A stretch of DNA of 64,000 nucleotides from Mobilitalea torta (GCF_050433395.1 NZ_JBNPXH010000002.1:1-64000), one strand, 5' to 3'; counted from the first letter of the stretch, positions 43,061 to 52,064 are shown. Numbers and translations: made by a program. The notes: generated by a model from the letters alone, not told the origin.

Positions 43061-43624
43061 ATGTCAAAAGTAGCAAATCCAACAAAGGTAATCACAGGTC
43101 CACAGACAAGATGGTCGTATGCAAATGTATGGGATGCAAAGTCAATCAATGGTGGTTCACCTAAGTACAGCGTAAGCCTCATCGTTCCAAAGTCCGATAC
43201 CAAAACAGTCACACAGATAAAAGCAGCCATCGAAGCGGCATATAAAGAAGGTGAGTCAAAGTTAAAGGGTAACGGCAAAACAGTCCCTCCGCTTTCTGCT
43301 CTTAAGACTCCACTTCGTGATGGCGATTTGGAAAGACCAGATGACCCTACTTATGCAAATGCATACTTCATTAATGCCAATAGTGCTACTGCACCGGGTA
43401 TTGTTGATGCAAATTGCAATCCTATCCTTGATCGTTCCGAAGTATTCTCTGGTGTCTATGGCAGAGCTTCCATCAATCTGTATGCTTTCAATTCAAACGG
43501 CAACAGAGGAATTGCGTGTGGACTAAATAATCTTCAGAAGATATCAGATGGAGAACCTTTAGGCGGTAAGTCCCGTGCAGAGGATGATTTTGAAACCGAA
43601 GATAACGACGATTTCCTATCTTAA
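43061..43624 (+). CDS. DUF2815 single-strand DNA-binding-like protein
   Basis: A 187-aa protein (VANPTKVITGPQTRWSYANV; GGSPKYSVSLIVPKSDTKTV; GRASINLYAFNSNGNRGIAC) with an acidic tail ending DDFLS, as in OB-fold single-strand binding proteins. DUF2815 occurs next to DUF2800 and DNA polymerase. AAAGGAGG precedes the ATG. Confidence 0.92.
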   Translation: MSKVANPTKVITGPQTRWSYANVWDAKSINGGSPKYSVSLIVPKSDTKTVTQIKAAIEAAYKEGESKLKGNGKTVPPLSALKTPLRDGDLERPDDPTYANAYFINANSATAPGIVDANCNPILDRSEVFSGVYGRASINLYAFNSNGNRGIACGLNNLQKISDGEPLGGKSRAEDDFETEDNDDFLS

Positions 43625-43722
43625 TCACTATGTAAAAATGTCAATCAAATGGGTCGTGGAGATAGGCTCAGTTTTGAGCCATCTCTGCAACAAACGATAA
43701 TCAAAGAAGCGAGGTAAATGAT

Positions 43723-43863
43723 ATGAATATAATATTGACAATTATTTTGATAGTATGCCTGAGTATTAATATCGTAGGTAGTGGTTATATGTTCTTCACA
43801 CTGATTCGTGATGACATTCGCTCTGAACGTAAGAAGAAGCATGAGCAGATGAATCAGCAATAA
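43723..43863 (+). CDS. 46-aa single-pass membrane protein
   Basis: A hydrophobic N-terminal helix (ILTIILIVCLSINIVGSGYM) followed by a charged cytosolic tail (DDIRSERKKKHEQMNQQ). GCGAGG lies before the ATG. Short membrane proteins like this occur in early phage operons and may act in superinfection exclusion; this one is unassigned. Confidence 0.65.
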   Translation: MNIILTIILIVCLSINIVGSGYMFFTLIRDDIRSERKKKHEQMNQQ

Positions 43864-43873
43864 ATCATGGTCT

Positions 43874-43898
43874 GGCGGCAGGTACAATCACTGCCGCC
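43874..43898 (+). terminator. hairpin before the polymerase gene
   Basis: GGCGGCAG / CTGCCGCC, 9-nt loop, followed by TTGTTTATT. It is a probable terminator or attenuator 28 nt upstream of the DNA polymerase start. Confidence 0.6.
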
Positions 43899-43925
43899 TT
43901 GTTTATTATGGAAGGAGCGATATTC

Positions 43926-45917
43926 TTGAGTGATATAAAAACACTCTCAATTGATATTGAAACATATAGTGATGTCGATCTGAGTAAATGCGGTGTATAT
44001 AAGTATGTTGAGTCTGATAACTTTGAAATTCTCCTATTTGCCTACTCCATGAATGGTGGAGACGTTATCGTTGTAGATTTGGCTAATGGTGAAAAAGTTC
44101 CTACAGAAGTACTTACTGCTCTTTCAGATAAAGCAGTCACTAAGTGGGCATTCAATGCTGCTTTTGAACGTATCTGTCTATCTGAATGGCTTAGAAGAAA
44201 TTATCCGAATCACTTCAGCAGCTACAACATCAGTAATGACACGATCAGTAGATACTTAGATCCATCCTCGTGGAGATGTTCTATGATATGGTCGGCATAT
44301 CTTGGATTGCCATTATCCCTTGAAGGTGTGGGTGCAGTACTTGGGTTACAGGAACAGAAAATGAAAGAGGGTAAAGATCTCATCCGGTACTTCTGTGTTC
44401 CATGTAAGCCTACTAAATCAAATGGTAATCGTACCAGAAATCTTCCTATACACGATGCAACTAAATGGAAATCTTTTATTTCCTATAACCGTAGGGATGT
44501 TGAAGTTGAAATGGCCATTCAGAAGAAGCTCGCCAATTTTCCTGTACCAGAATTTATTTGGCAAGAATATATCTTAGATCAAATCATCAATGACCGTGGT
44601 ATCGCTATTGATATGGATATCGTAGAACAGGCAATCAAGATGGATGAGCATTCCAAGGAAGAACTCTCGGAAGAAATGAAGAAACTCACAAATCTAGATA
44701 ATCCAAATTCAGTAGTACAGATGAAACAATGGTTATCTGACAACGGACTTGTAACTGACACTCTTGGTAAAAAAGCTGTAGTAGAAATGTTAAAGGATGC
44801 TCCAGAAGAACTATCCGATGTTCTTACTCTACGGCAGCAGCTTGCCAAATCCAGTATAAAAAAATACCAAGCTATGAAGAACACCGTATGCTCTGATAAC
44901 CGAGCAAGAGGAATGTTTCAGTTCTATGGTGCCAATCGTAGTGGTCGGTGGGCCGGTCGTATCATTCAATTGCAAAACCTACCACAGAACCATATACCTG
45001 ATTTGGAGCAGGCTCGTGACCTTGTAAAGTGCGGTAACTATGAAGCTTTAGAATTGCTATATAACTCAGTCCCAGAAGTACTGTCAGAACTTATTCGTAC
45101 TGCTTTTGTTCCAAGAGAAGGATATAAGTTTGTTGTTGTCGATTTTAGTGCAATAGAAGCTAGGGTACTCTCACATCTAGCAAAGGAGACATGGAGAAAT
45201 AAAGTCTTTGCAAATAATGAAGATATCTATTGTGCAAGTGCTTCAGCTATGTTTGGTGTTCCAGTCGAAAAGCACGGTCAGAACAGTCATCTTCGCCAGA
45301 AAGGAAAAATAGCTGAACTAGCATTAGGTTACGGTGGTTCGTGTGGTGCTCTAAAATCAATGGGTGCCTTAGATATGGGCATTTCAGAAGAAGAACTACA
45401 ACCTTTGGTTGATGCATGGAGAACATCAAATCCAAATATTGTTCAACTTTGGTGGGATATTGATACTGCTGTTAAAAATGCTATCGCTCAAAAAACCACC
45501 ACAGAAACTCACGGTATTAACTTTATTTATCAAAGCGGTATGCTCATCATCCAACTACCATCTGGTAGAAAGCTTACTTATGTTAAGCCTAAGATTGGTG
45601 TAAACAAATTTGGCGGGGAGGCTGTAACCTACGAAGGAATTGGATCAACAAAGAAATGGGAACGGCTTGAATCATACGGTGCCAAATTTGTGGAAAACAT
45701 CGTTCAAGCCATTTCAAGAGATATCCTTAGCTTTGCCATGCAAACGCTAAGCAATAAGCTAATATGTGGTCATGTTCATGACGAATTAATCATCGAATGC
45801 CCTATGAATGAAGCCCTGGATGACATTTGTGATCAAATGGGAAGAACACCTCCCTGGATAAATGGTCTACTATTAAGAGCCGATGGCTATGAGACAATGT
45901 TTTATAAAAAAGATTAA
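43926..45917 (+). CDS. phage family A DNA polymerase
   Basis: A 663-aa polymerase. The 3'-5' exonuclease motifs are LSIDIETYSDVDL (near residue 10), KWAFNAAFERICLSEW (~75) and YNRRDVEVEMAIQKKL (~185). The polymerase has motif A VVDFSAIEARVLSHLAK (~415), an O-helix region (RQKGKIAELALGYGGSCGAL, ~460) and motif C CGHVHDELIIECP (~620). The start is TTG 43926 after GGAAGGAG; a reading from ATG 43908 is possible but less well spaced. It replicates the phage genome. Confidence 0.94.
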   Translation: MSDIKTLSIDIETYSDVDLSKCGVYKYVESDNFEILLFAYSMNGGDVIVVDLANGEKVPTEVLTALSDKAVTKWAFNAAFERICLSEWLRRNYPNHFSSYNISNDTISRYLDPSSWRCSMIWSAYLGLPLSLEGVGAVLGLQEQKMKEGKDLIRYFCVPCKPTKSNGNRTRNLPIHDATKWKSFISYNRRDVEVEMAIQKKLANFPVPEFIWQEYILDQIINDRGIAIDMDIVEQAIKMDEHSKEELSEEMKKLTNLDNPNSVVQMKQWLSDNGLVTDTLGKKAVVEMLKDAPEELSDVLTLRQQLAKSSIKKYQAMKNTVCSDNRARGMFQFYGANRSGRWAGRIIQLQNLPQNHIPDLEQARDLVKCGNYEALELLYNSVPEVLSELIRTAFVPREGYKFVVVDFSAIEARVLSHLAKETWRNKVFANNEDIYCASASAMFGVPVEKHGQNSHLRQKGKIAELALGYGGSCGALKSMGALDMGISEEELQPLVDAWRTSNPNIVQLWWDIDTAVKNAIAQKTTTETHGINFIYQSGMLIIQLPSGRKLTYVKPKIGVNKFGGEAVTYEGIGSTKKWERLESYGAKFVENIVQAISRDILSFAMQTLSNKLICGHVHDELIIECPMNEALDDICDQMGRTPPWINGLLLRADGYETMFYKKD

Positions 45918-45923
45918 GCAAAA

Positions 45924-45961
45924 ATGGTAGCAGCACAGATTCTACATAGTGCTGCTACCAT
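45924..45961. terminator. bidirectional terminator between polymerase and sigma-like gene
   Basis: Perfect 13-bp stem ATGGTAGCAGCAC / GTGCTGCTACCAT, 12-nt loop, AAAAA on the left and TCTATTTATT on the right, between two convergent genes. Confidence 0.85.
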
Positions 45962-45968
45962 CTATTTA

Positions 45969-46613
45969 TTAAATCATGTCATCCAGTAAATCCATTACTA
46001 ATGCTTTTATCTTTGCTACCTTATCTGTTACTGTACTCTTTCCTATTCCAATCACATCTGCAATTTCTTTATGGCTGAATCCATCCGATAATAGTTGAAG
46101 TATCTTACCGTAGTTAGGGTCGATTTCTTGTACACGACTAATCAACTCATTCAGCATACCCAAATAGATATCTGCTGCACCATATGTAGCTGGTGCTACT
46201 GGTTCGAAATCCGACTCTTCTCCATCTTCATTGTCTGCCGCCAGGCAGCTGAATGTTAATGTTCCAAAATTCTTCTTATCCAAAGAAGTGGCATATGGAC
46301 ATTGACTGCATTTGTTGTTTTCTGGGCAGCGAATTAACCTACCATTCCCGTTACTTATCTCACAGCGTTTATCACGATCTTCTGCTTTAAACTCAGCTGA
46401 ATAGGAGCTCATTACAGCATCATACTGTTCCTTCGTACCTGGAATTAAAACCACGTCTACTATCCTGTTACCTACTCTCCATTTTCTGATTTGAGATTTC
46501 CTTACACCTGCCATCATCCCGTGTTCTTCAATTGAATCCTTGTCAATAATCATAGGGATTAATACTTGCTCTTCTGTCTCGTTTACTCTGATTTTCTTTG
46601 TTGCGTTTTTCAT
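45969..46613 (-). CDS. sigma-region-4-like HTH protein with cysteine cluster
   Basis: A 214-aa protein. The C-terminus is a sigma-70 region 4-like helix-turn-helix (YGKILQLLSDGFSHKEIADV; GIGKSTVTDKVAKIKALVMD). The middle has four cysteines (CPENNKCSQCPYA, plus another at ~104), a possible zinc or iron-sulfur site. There is no sigma region 2, so it would act as an activator or partner and not as a full sigma factor. The ATG at 46613 follows AAAGAGAG. It is a candidate to recognise the four-copy bipartite motif; that link is a guess. Confidence 0.78.
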   Translation of the reverse strand: MKNATKKIRVNETEEQVLIPMIIDKDSIEEHGMMAGVRKSQIRKWRVGNRIVDVVLIPGTKEQYDAVMSSYSAEFKAEDRDKRCEISNGNGRLIRCPENNKCSQCPYATSLDKKNFGTLTFSCLAADNEDGEESDFEPVAPATYGAADIYLGMLNELISRVQEIDPNYGKILQLLSDGFSHKEIADVIGIGKSTVTDKVAKIKALVMDLLDDMI

Positions 46614-46662
46614 AGATTGTCTCTCTTTCCGACCAGAAGAGACTGATATAAGGCAGATTCCA

Positions 46663-46850
46663 TTAACCCATGAATAGAAGCATCCCAAGACCATACATTA
46701 GAAAAAGAGCGCTGGAAATTAAGGGTACTTCCATCTGCTTTTCCATAACTGTCATAATGACAGCTACTCCAAAAGCAATATGGTCATATCCACCTTCCCA
46801 GCGCTCTGTCAGGTCTATATGAATTTTTTTATGCTCTAATTCTAACGTGA
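46663..46850 (-). pseudogene. degenerate small hydrophobic ORF
   Basis: On the minus strand an open frame without any ATG/GTG/TTG start reads TLELEHKKIHIDLTERWEGG, then two hydrophobic stretches (HIAFGVAVIMTVM; PLISSALFLMYGLGMLLFMG) and a TAA at 46663. It looks like a real membrane-protein sequence whose 5' end was lost, directly after the operator-like palindrome at 46868. Confidence 0.4.
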
Positions 46851-46867
46851 AACAGCTAAAATTGCTC

Positions 46868-46882
46868 GGACATGGGATGTCC
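46868..46882. promoter_or_regulatory. palindromic operator-like site 1
   Basis: GGACAT-GGG-ATGTCC, 15 bp with perfect 6-bp arms. The same architecture recurs at 46988-47002. Confidence 0.6.
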
Positions 46883-46901
46883 TATTTCTGTTATCACAAC
46901 A

Positions 46902-46950
46902 TAAAAAAAAGAGCCATGAAAATAAGCTTTTTGCTTATTTCATGACTCTT
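46902..46950 (-). terminator. intrinsic terminator after the ImmA/IrrE gene
   Basis: On the minus strand AGAGTCATGAAATAAGC pairs with GCTTATTTTCATGGCTC, followed by TTTTTTTT. The stem is about 16 bp with one bulge, and the loop is 5 nt. Confidence 0.88.
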
Positions 46951-46987
46951 AAAATATATATTTCTATGATTTTTTATAAACATTGCC

Positions 46988-47002
46988 AGACATGGCATGT
47001 CC
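46988..47002. promoter_or_regulatory. palindromic operator-like site 2
   Basis: AGACAT-GGC-ATGTCC, differing from site 1 only at one arm base and one centre base. It lies 17 bp after the ImmA/IrrE stop codon, upstream of the terminator. Confidence 0.6.
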
Positions 47003-47019
47003 GGATATTATAATATTTT

Positions 47020-48909
47020 TTATGCTGTCCTATTCTGACGTCCAAGTTGCTTTAATTTCTGTGCTTCAAGCATTTCATTACACTCATATATAGATTTTGT
47101 GTAACATGAATTTAGTAAAAACTGATACATGATGTGTTGTTCCGTCATCATGAAAGACTTACCAGATGCCTTTAGCAAATATCCACTTAATACAGGTGGT
47201 AACTGCATACCTATTGCCAATTGTACCACTGTTTCTAGTGAAACATTATCCGGTTCTTCATTTCTTAATCTTTGAATAGTTTTCTCACTAATGAATGCCG
47301 CTTCTGCCAACTTTTCTTCGGTCATCTCAGACCAATTGATTAAGGCATTCAGTGTTCCAGAAAACGTTGCTGGAAGCTTACTAACCACATTCAGTAACTC
47401 TGCATTATATTGCTTTATCATATCTGTATGGTTTGGATTATCCTTGTTATCAGACGAGTAATGAGCTTCAAAAACGATATTTGAAGCAGCATCTCTAAAT
47501 AGAACGCATTCTGTAAAGAACTCCTCTCCATATTTGTTGAAGGATTTAACCCTCAGATCAAAGACTAGGCAGCATTCATCCATATGGAATCTGGCATAGT
47601 CTGTTAATACAGTTTCACCTTTTTCATTTACCTTAATATATTTAGGATGATTAAAGCAAAAATGCGAATCAACAAATAAATAGTTTCCGCTATCCAGTTT
47701 CTTCTTTAACTCAGGCTTAAAGGTACTTTCAACTAAAGCATCCTTTATACTAATGGAAAACGTCTGGTCTTTACGAATAAAACCGTTCTTAAAACAGTGA
47801 GGTCTGACATAATGATCATCAACATAGGTGAACACACCAATTGCCTCATCATAACCTACATCAACCATTCTAATCTTAGCCGCACATCGTGACACACCAT
47901 AAAACAGTGCTACCTCATCAATGACCCATTCCATGATATCAATCAAACTGAAGTTTCCAAACTCATCCCTACATTTGCGAATGAGTTCATGAACTTTCAT
48001 TTTGAATGGCACAAGTGGCATCTGTATTCTTGGAGCGAGCGCATTTGCCTGCCATTCCATCCAGCCGGTTGCATCTCTTTCATTGTCTTTTATTCCGCCA
48101 ACAACCTGGCATTTAATCTGTGTAGCATTGCTATTATATAACCGCTCCAGTTCAAATGCTTTTCTATGTAAATCCCAATGAACACACTCATGCACTATGG
48201 TATTATTAACTGATCCAAGATTGCGGAGGAAGTATGCTTTGGGATCTACTAAAATAGTACATGCATCCACTTGGGCTTGTACCATTTTATCGTTGTCCTT
48301 ATCATAAAGTTCTGTGTTACAACCATGGAAGTATATTTGTCCAAAAATAGAAAAGTCTTTCGTTATTTCTCTAACTTTCACTGTAAGACCCATTTTTTCT
48401 GCCAGCACATGTGGTTCAACTGCCATTGGTGTTTTTAATGCCTCGGGGTAATGTCTGCGTAGGAAATCAGTGGCAACGTTTTCTAGATCATCCTTAGTAA
48501 TAATCGGAACAAGAGAGTCGGACATAGGTTTTGATTGCTTATTCTTACCGGTATATTCTTTTATACTAGAGATTTTGAAATCATCCAAATTACAATCTAA
48601 ATCTCCAGAACATTTCAACATAAACCACTGAGTACAGTTTTCAGTTTCATCATAATGATAATCTGACTCGCGAACCTCTAACTCAGCTTCTACAGCGACA
48701 TCGAATTCTATTTTCATATCTGGCAAATCATTAATAGATACAGATTTAACTATTAAATCTGATAATTCTATGCCACCAATGTTTCGAACTCTATAGAGCT
48801 GTAGCTTTAAAATATCATAATTGTCCTCGATGTAACTTTGAATGGTATTGAATATTTCATTTTCAAACCTTTCTGCCACATAATCAGTAACTGAATGATT
48901 ACTCCCCAA
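47020..48909 (-). CDS. large ImmA/IrrE metallopeptidase with C-terminal HTH
   Basis: A 629-aa protein. The ImmA/IrrE peptidase motif is VHECVHWDLHRKAFELE (HExxH near residue 240) with the downstream EWQANALAPRIQMP (~285). Near the C-terminus is a helix-turn-helix (EEKLAEAAFISEKTIQRLRN, ~555-575) resembling XRE domains. The N-terminal ~140 residues and ~150 residues after the peptidase are not assigned. ImmA-type peptidases inactivate phage repressors (ICEBs1) and IrrE cleaves DdrO. Here both halves are in one large chain, so it may be a self-contained regulator. TTG start with AAGGGGGTG upstream. Confidence 0.85.
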   Translation of the reverse strand: MGSNHSVTDYVAERFENEIFNTIQSYIEDNYDILKLQLYRVRNIGGIELSDLIVKSVSINDLPDMKIEFDVAVEAELEVRESDYHYDETENCTQWFMLKCSGDLDCNLDDFKISSIKEYTGKNKQSKPMSDSLVPIITKDDLENVATDFLRRHYPEALKTPMAVEPHVLAEKMGLTVKVREITKDFSIFGQIYFHGCNTELYDKDNDKMVQAQVDACTILVDPKAYFLRNLGSVNNTIVHECVHWDLHRKAFELERLYNSNATQIKCQVVGGIKDNERDATGWMEWQANALAPRIQMPLVPFKMKVHELIRKCRDEFGNFSLIDIMEWVIDEVALFYGVSRCAAKIRMVDVGYDEAIGVFTYVDDHYVRPHCFKNGFIRKDQTFSISIKDALVESTFKPELKKKLDSGNYLFVDSHFCFNHPKYIKVNEKGETVLTDYARFHMDECCLVFDLRVKSFNKYGEEFFTECVLFRDAASNIVFEAHYSSDNKDNPNHTDMIKQYNAELLNVVSKLPATFSGTLNALINWSEMTEEKLAEAAFISEKTIQRLRNEEPDNVSLETVVQLAIGMQLPPVLSGYLLKASGKSFMMTEQHIMYQFLLNSCYTKSIYECNEMLEAQKLKQLGRQNRTA

Positions 48910-48959
48910 GACAGCACCCCCTTAAACATAAGAGTATAATAGTCTTTAGCATCAGGAAA

Positions 48960-48988
48960 ATTATACCATAAATCACATTGTAAAACAA
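48960..48988 (-). promoter_or_regulatory. promoter of the ImmA/IrrE gene
   Basis: Minus strand TTGTTT (48988-48983), 17 nt, TATAAT (48965-48960), about 50 nt before the TTG start. Confidence 0.65.
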
Positions 48989-49100
48989 TCCAAATAAAAA
49001 CTCTGACATAGACGCGACGATATTTAAAAATAATTTATAATAGCATATGATTAGTGTTTTTTCTTAAATCTTCTGGAAATATATACATATTTTTTCTTTT

Positions 49101-49123
49101 TGTGATATAATTATATTATCACA
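49101..49123 (+). promoter_or_regulatory. operator/-10 region of the restriction endonuclease gene
   Basis: Arms TGTGATA and TATCACA flank an AT-rich centre that contains TATAAT (49106-49111). The palindrome covers the likely -10 and start site, 20 nt before the endonuclease ATG, which suggests repressor control of the nuclease. Confidence 0.55.
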
Positions 49124-49142
49124 GAAGAAAGGATAATTTTAA

Positions 49143-49916
49143 ATGATGTATAGCTATATAGTAAATGATAAGAAGAATGTTTCTATAAATGAAGAGACAA
49201 TTCTAACCAATGAGCAAATTGTAAATGCTATTAACTTTTCAAATGAAGCGTTACAATCATTAGATGCGCAGACTAAAAGCTTTGATATAAATATATTTGA
49301 AGCACTTGGAATGCGCAATTTAAGCGGAGTAGTAGGTGAATATTTTGCAAAAAGTATACAACGTTTTTCCAATGGTGGATTGCAAGGTAATCTTCACCAA
49401 GACGGATACCCAGATTTATTATTAACTAATACTCCTGAACGCAAATCATATTTTGATACTTTATACACCATTTCAGATGGTAAAATATACCCTAAAGATA
49501 AAGCGCTTTTTAGTCCATATAAATATGGAGGAATTGAAGTAAAAGCAACGTGTGGGAGTACACCATCTGCCTCACAGGTTCCTAAACCCTTAATTGGTGA
49601 AAAACGTATATCTTTATTGAATTCTTTTGATTGGAAAGCTCATCACCGTGAGACAAACAATCTATTATCAATACTTTGGGATTTCATTAATGAAGTACCA
49701 ACAATTGTTGCTTGCTTTTATAGAAACGATTTAACTACAAGTGACTGGGGAAATATAGTACAGCCAAAAGAAGGCGGCGGTAGAACAACCAGTGTTTCTA
49801 TTATGAATTCCACAGGTGTCAAAAAAATGTGTACTGGTTGGATAGCTGTTATAAACTCATCCGAATACATAACTGCACTTTCAAAAGATAAATGGATAGG
49901 TTATGAAGTGAAATAA
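49143..49916 (+). CDS. type II restriction endonuclease (PD-(D/E)xK)
   Basis: A 257-aa protein with a PD-(D/E)xK active site: QDGYPDLLL (~residue 88-96) and YGGIEVKATCG (~135-145). A conserved WKAHHRETNNLLSILWDF segment follows. It is convergent with a C5 methyltransferase, with only 19 bp between stop codons, the usual layout of a type II restriction-modification pair. The recognition sequence cannot be read from the protein. AAAGGA lies before the ATG. There is no separate controller protein. Confidence 0.85.
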   Translation: MMYSYIVNDKKNVSINEETILTNEQIVNAINFSNEALQSLDAQTKSFDINIFEALGMRNLSGVVGEYFAKSIQRFSNGGLQGNLHQDGYPDLLLTNTPERKSYFDTLYTISDGKIYPKDKALFSPYKYGGIEVKATCGSTPSASQVPKPLIGEKRISLLNSFDWKAHHRETNNLLSILWDFINEVPTIVACFYRNDLTTSDWGNIVQPKEGGGRTTSVSIMNSTGVKKMCTGWIAVINSSEYITALSKDKWIGYEVK

Positions 49917-49960
49917 AGAAATAAGCAAGTATGGGTTACTCCCCACACTTGCTTATTTCT
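49917..49960. terminator. bidirectional terminator overlapping the methyltransferase 3' end
   Basis: AGAAATAAGCAAGT.TGGG pairs with CCCCA.ACTTGCTTATTTCT; T-tracts follow on both strands. The methyltransferase stop (49936-49938) lies in the loop, so its last six codons form the stem. Confidence 0.88.
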
Positions 49961-51222
49961 TTTATTTTTTTACAGATAATATCTATCACTTTAGGAGGAA
50001 CACTTTCCCCTATAGTATCTCGTATTAACCCATCTTTAACAAGTCGACCATTAATCTTAAAACTATATGGATATTCAGAAATGCTTTGCAGAACAATACC
50101 TTCGTACATTGAAAGAACTCTGTTTTGATTAGGATGTAATTTATTATCTGAACATGCAAATTGAAAATTTTGTGTTAAAGTACTTGCAGGTTCATCCCAT
50201 TTCATTCTTTTATAAGCACTAACATAGCCTTTCATCAATCTTAGGGTATTTGTTTTTTTATCTTCTACATATGGACGTGGTAATAGTTCTCCACATTTCT
50301 CACAATACAATGGCGTATCTTGATTAGCTTTGTTGATTCCATCATGAGTTCTAGTTGCTCCATGTCGCATATTACCTTCAAATAAACATTTAGGATTAAT
50401 GCATTGGTTATTAAATGCTGTCTCTCCCTCGGGAGTATTCTCAACCCAAAAATACTTTTTTTCATCTAGCGGTGGAACTTTATGCAATGGATTAAATTTA
50501 GTATCACTTGTCTTACCTTTTTTCCCATCGATTGGTGGTAAATTAGATATCGCATCCCTTACTGTAATCCATGGTTTAATTACTAAGTTTCCTTCTTTAC
50601 TGTGTGTTCTGTTAGGTAAAAACGTACCATTATGTCTAAAATAATCTTTTGCTTGCTCATCCTTTGAAAGAATAGTAATCAACCTTTTACGATTTTGTGG
50701 CACCCCATAATCAGCAGCATCAACAACTTCCGCTTTTCCAACATAATATCTACCTAAACGATCGAATATGTAATCAATTATATTTACTAATTCATCTTTT
50801 TCGTTATAAATAAGCGTATTCATCATATTCGGAACATTTTCAAATATTACCCACTTAGGCAGTAATTCTTCTATTATGTCAATTGTAGGTAAGATTAAGC
50901 GATTTCTTTCATCAAATTCAGGCCTAATTCCTTTTCTATAATCGCTTAACATTTTGCCCATTCCATTGGAAGACATTCCTTGGCATGGTGGTGTTGCTAA
51001 TATAAGAAATAATTCTTCCGAAAAATTATCTTTATAATAATCAATTATTTTGTCCTTTACAGACCAAATATCATCATTGAACATCTTTGTATTTGGATTA
51101 TTATTTACAAATAACTCAGCTCTCTCAGTAATAATCTCATTAGCGATAACTGTCTCTATACCATTTGCATGTAACCCCAAGTCTCCAATTCCAGACGATG
51201 AAAATAAACTAATAGCTTTCAT
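49936..51222 (-). CDS. type II DNA (cytosine-5) methyltransferase
   Basis: A 428-aa C5-MTase: motif I SLFSSSGIGDLGLHANG, motif IV ATPPCQGMSSNGMG (Cys ~77), motif VI VIFENVPNMMN (~135), motif VIII AADYGVPQNRKRLITIL (~175), motif IX MKWDEPASTLTQNF (~340). The target-recognition region has a CxxxxC..CEKC pair that could bind zinc. It protects host DNA from the convergent endonuclease. It starts at ATG 51222 after a GGAGG-like site. Confidence 0.93.
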   Translation of the reverse strand: MKAISLFSSSGIGDLGLHANGIETVIANEIITERAELFVNNNPNTKMFNDDIWSVKDKIIDYYKDNFSEELFLILATPPCQGMSSNGMGKMLSDYRKGIRPEFDERNRLILPTIDIIEELLPKWVIFENVPNMMNTLIYNEKDELVNIIDYIFDRLGRYYVGKAEVVDAADYGVPQNRKRLITILSKDEQAKDYFRHNGTFLPNRTHSKEGNLVIKPWITVRDAISNLPPIDGKKGKTSDTKFNPLHKVPPLDEKKYFWVENTPEGETAFNNQCINPKCLFEGNMRHGATRTHDGINKANQDTPLYCEKCGELLPRPYVEDKKTNTLRLMKGYVSAYKRMKWDEPASTLTQNFQFACSDNKLHPNQNRVLSMYEGIVLQSISEYPYSFKINGRLVKDGLIRDTIGESVPPKVIDIICKKIKEISKCGE

Positions 51223-51239
51223 ACTTATGACCTCCGTTC

Positions 51240-51770
51240 CTGTATTACTTTAACTTATTTTTTACTAATTATCAAGACATTATTTGATCCAATTGAATGT
51301 TTACATTCAATAAAATATAGCCTGACTATGTGCTGCCATAATGAACAAATACATTTAAAAAAGCGTTCTTCAACTTGTCAATTTGATGCTATGGATATAT
51401 CACTATAAAGCCCCAACATAAGGGGGTGATTAGTATATACAATTTTTAACAACCGTATCAATTCTCTTAAAATCAGTTGCATCCTTCCTCATACCTACAT
51501 TAACTATCTTGCTGATATATTTTCACTACTAATATAAGTTATTCGTAAACCTATATACTGAAATTATATACTGAAAAACCTATTTATCATAGTGAGTGAA
51601 ATATAATATTAATGTACAAAATTAGGGAAATTCTTTAAAAACTTCAGCAAATATAACCACTTGTCTTGCAAAGATACTATTGATAAACTTTAACTAATAT
51701 TCTTATATCTCTAATCTTCTACAACCTGTTTCTAGGTAAATTTCCATTAAAGACTAACAATAAGGAGAAC
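51240..51770. other. AT-rich non-coding stretch upstream of the methyltransferase
   Basis: About 530 bp in which I see no supported gene on either strand. It presumably holds the methyltransferase promoter. Possible decayed sequence linked to the pseudogene that follows. Confidence 0.5.
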
Positions 51771-51773
51771 CAA

Positions 51774-52061
51774 ATGATAACTAAATCTGAATTAAAATCT
51801 ATTGACCCCCAGTATTTTAATATACTGCAGATGGGGTGTTATACCATCTATGTATAATCAAAGAATACCAAACACTTCTGGGCTATCCAAGTAGAAGAAT
51901 ACCCAACCTTCAGACATTTCAAAATATATCACAAACATAACAGTCATGACGAATACCACAGACACAGAGACGCCAGGAGCCTTAATGCTGCTATCGAACA
52001 TATTCAATCCCATGATGCTTTTCAGTTAAACGGAAGGAAGCACATAAATAGTTCGACCTAA
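51774..52061 (+). pseudogene. small protein gene with an internal stop
   Basis: With AAGGAG before the ATG, the frame starts MITKSELKSIDPQYFNILQM, reaches TAA after 27 codons (51855-51857), then continues in the same frame for 67 more codons (SKNTKHFWAIQVEEYPTFRH; HDEYHRHRDARSLNAAIEHI) to TAA at 52059. Only one change is needed to restore a 94-aa protein, so it is a recently inactivated gene. Family not recognised. It is the last gene before attR. Confidence 0.65.
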
Positions 52062-52064
52062 ACA

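Noticed and set aside
51855..51857. Programmed stop readthrough at the TAA
   Set aside because: TAA is not a selenocysteine or pyrrolysine codon and no stimulatory structure is evident; simple gene decay is more likely.
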